From the NCBI RefSeq assembly GCF_963676735.1, contig NZ_OY781464.1, forward strand, positions 3,505,001 through 3,569,000: a stretch of 64,000 bases of DNA, in the 5' to 3' direction. The notes beneath the pieces were generated by a model. It searched no databases and had not been told where the DNA came from. It was given only the letters and a program-made list of their open reading frames with translations. A program made the translations under genes and the position numbers. Every line of letters starts with the position of its first letter. Positions within the stretch are counted from its first letter, which is position 1. The DNA comes from an uncultured Draconibacterium sp. GTDB taxonomy: Bacteria > Bacteroidota > Bacteroidia > Bacteroidales > Prolixibacteraceae. Positions 63,515-64,000 of this stretch are shown here, one piece after another.

Positions 63515-63961
63515 CTACAAATCAAATTCTCTCAACATGTCCAGATACGCATCATCCGAAATATCGTCGCCTTTTGCCACGTCTTCGTTACTCAGGCTAA
63601 TAGAAGCTCCCATTCCTAAAAATGAAACCCTGCCCTCCAGGTTCGCATACTTTAAATATTCATCAGGAATATTGATACGGCCGTTTGTTGCCAAACTAAC
63701 CGGAGCAAAGTTCCGGAAGTACTGACGCAATGCCGCAAAATGAGCAGGATTGGTACTGGCCCTCACTTTGGCCTGAAATTTCTCCACCTTTTCCTGCCAC
63801 ACCTCCATCGGATGAATATCGAGGCATTTCCCCAGCCGATTCTTTTCAAGCACCACCTGGTCAGGAATGTTTTCTCCCATGGCTTTTTTAAAAGCCGATG
63901 GCAAAACAACACGCCCTTTGTCGTCGATAGTCGCCTGATATGTACCTGCAAAAAATGCCAT
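63515..63961 (-). CDS. mraZ: Transcriptional regulator MraZ
   Basis: DNA-binding protein with two AbrB-like (SpoVT/AbrB) halves that in known cases represses its own dcw operon by binding direct repeats in front of mraZ. It has 148 residues. The first half has FAGTYQATIDDKGRVVLPSA near residue 3 and the second has PVSLATNGRINIPDEYLKYA near residue 85. The C terminus is acidic. As first gene of the cluster it has the family position. Its promoter is partly beyond the right window edge, so the repeats it may bind are not visible. Confidence 0.95.
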   Translation of the reverse strand: MAFFAGTYQATIDDKGRVVLPSAFKKAMGENIPDQVVLEKNRLGKCLDIHPMEVWQEKVEKFQAKVRASTNPAHFAALRQYFRNFAPVSLATNGRINIPDEYLKYANLEGRVSFLGMGASISLSNEDVAKGDDISDDAYLDMLREFDL

Positions 63962-63983
63962 AAAGTGCTAAAAGTCTTTTTAT

Positions 63984-63991
63984 CAAACGTA
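63984..63991 (-). promoter_or_regulatory. -7 box of the dcw cluster promoter
   Basis: TACGTTTG on the minus strand, 22 bases upstream of the mraZ ATG, fits TAnnTTTG. The matching -33 TTG would lie beyond position 64000 and cannot be seen. Confidence 0.55.
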
Positions 63992-64000
63992 AAAATACAA

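Noticed and set aside
1..64000. CRISPR array, insertion sequence, prophage or tRNA-associated island
   Set aside because: No spaced repeats, transposase, integrase or phage genes; the tRNA has no flanking repeat of its 3' end that I could find.

Overview
The window is a chromosomal segment of a Bacteroidota bacterium. The evidence is SusC/SusD and TonB-dependent receptor genes, a LruC-domain lipoprotein, LytTR/LytS-type and TPR-type two-component systems, and promoters of the Bacteroidota type (TTG, 18-19 bases, TAnnTTTG). Gene content and protein style fit the order Marinilabiliales (Prolixibacteraceae-like). That placement is an inference from memory of such genomes, not a computed phylogeny. 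I see no insertion sequence, prophage, integrase or CRISPR array.

Layout. 1-5.0 kb (minus): a secreted M23 peptidase cut by the window edge, a YitT-family membrane protein and leucyl-tRNA synthetase. 5.3-12.3 kb (plus): a LruC lipoprotein, NADP-type glutamate dehydrogenase, an LpxH-like phosphoesterase and a heme-type TonB receptor. 12.4-19.6 kb (plus): a Tat-type lipoprotein phosphoesterase, a SusC/SusD pair and a periplasmic PHP-domain phosphodiesterase, which together look like an uptake and cleavage locus for a phosphate ester. 19.6-27.9 kb: a DNA glycosylase, a second TonB receptor and several small or unknown genes. 28.1-30.6 kb (plus): a TPR histidine kinase with a LuxR-type regulator. 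30.8-37.4 kb (minus): a large beta-propeller (BNR) exported protein and a four-gene operon of two LiaI/LiaF-like membrane proteins, a LytS-like kinase and a LytTR regulator. 37.6-47.0 kb: glutaminyl-tRNA synthetase, dihydroneopterin aldolase, tRNA-Cys, a Tat-exported oxidoreductase, an acyltransferase, an APC permease with a methyltransferase, a candidate orphan small RNA, a cyclophilin, a free-standing methionine-synthase-activation-like protein and an acidic small protein.

47.0-64.0 kb (minus) is a complete-looking division and cell wall (dcw) cluster: mraZ, rsmH, ftsL-like, ftsI, murE, mraY, murD, ftsW, murG, murC, ftsQ, ftsA, ftsZ, a second ftsZ, and a GatB/YqeY gene. Spacing is very tight, with several overlaps. 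murF and ddl are absent from it. Its most unusual feature is two clearly diverged ftsZ genes in tandem. The copy next to ftsA lacks the usual C-terminal peptide and instead ends in an aromatic/acidic tail that resembles the end of the FtsA encoded just upstream. The second copy keeps the usual peptide but carries a 36-residue basic extension.

Other points of interest are the phosphoester locus, a promoter-plus-terminator unit with no gene in it near 45.05 kb (small RNA candidate), a methyltransferase with a signal peptide, and the LiaF-like sensor operon.
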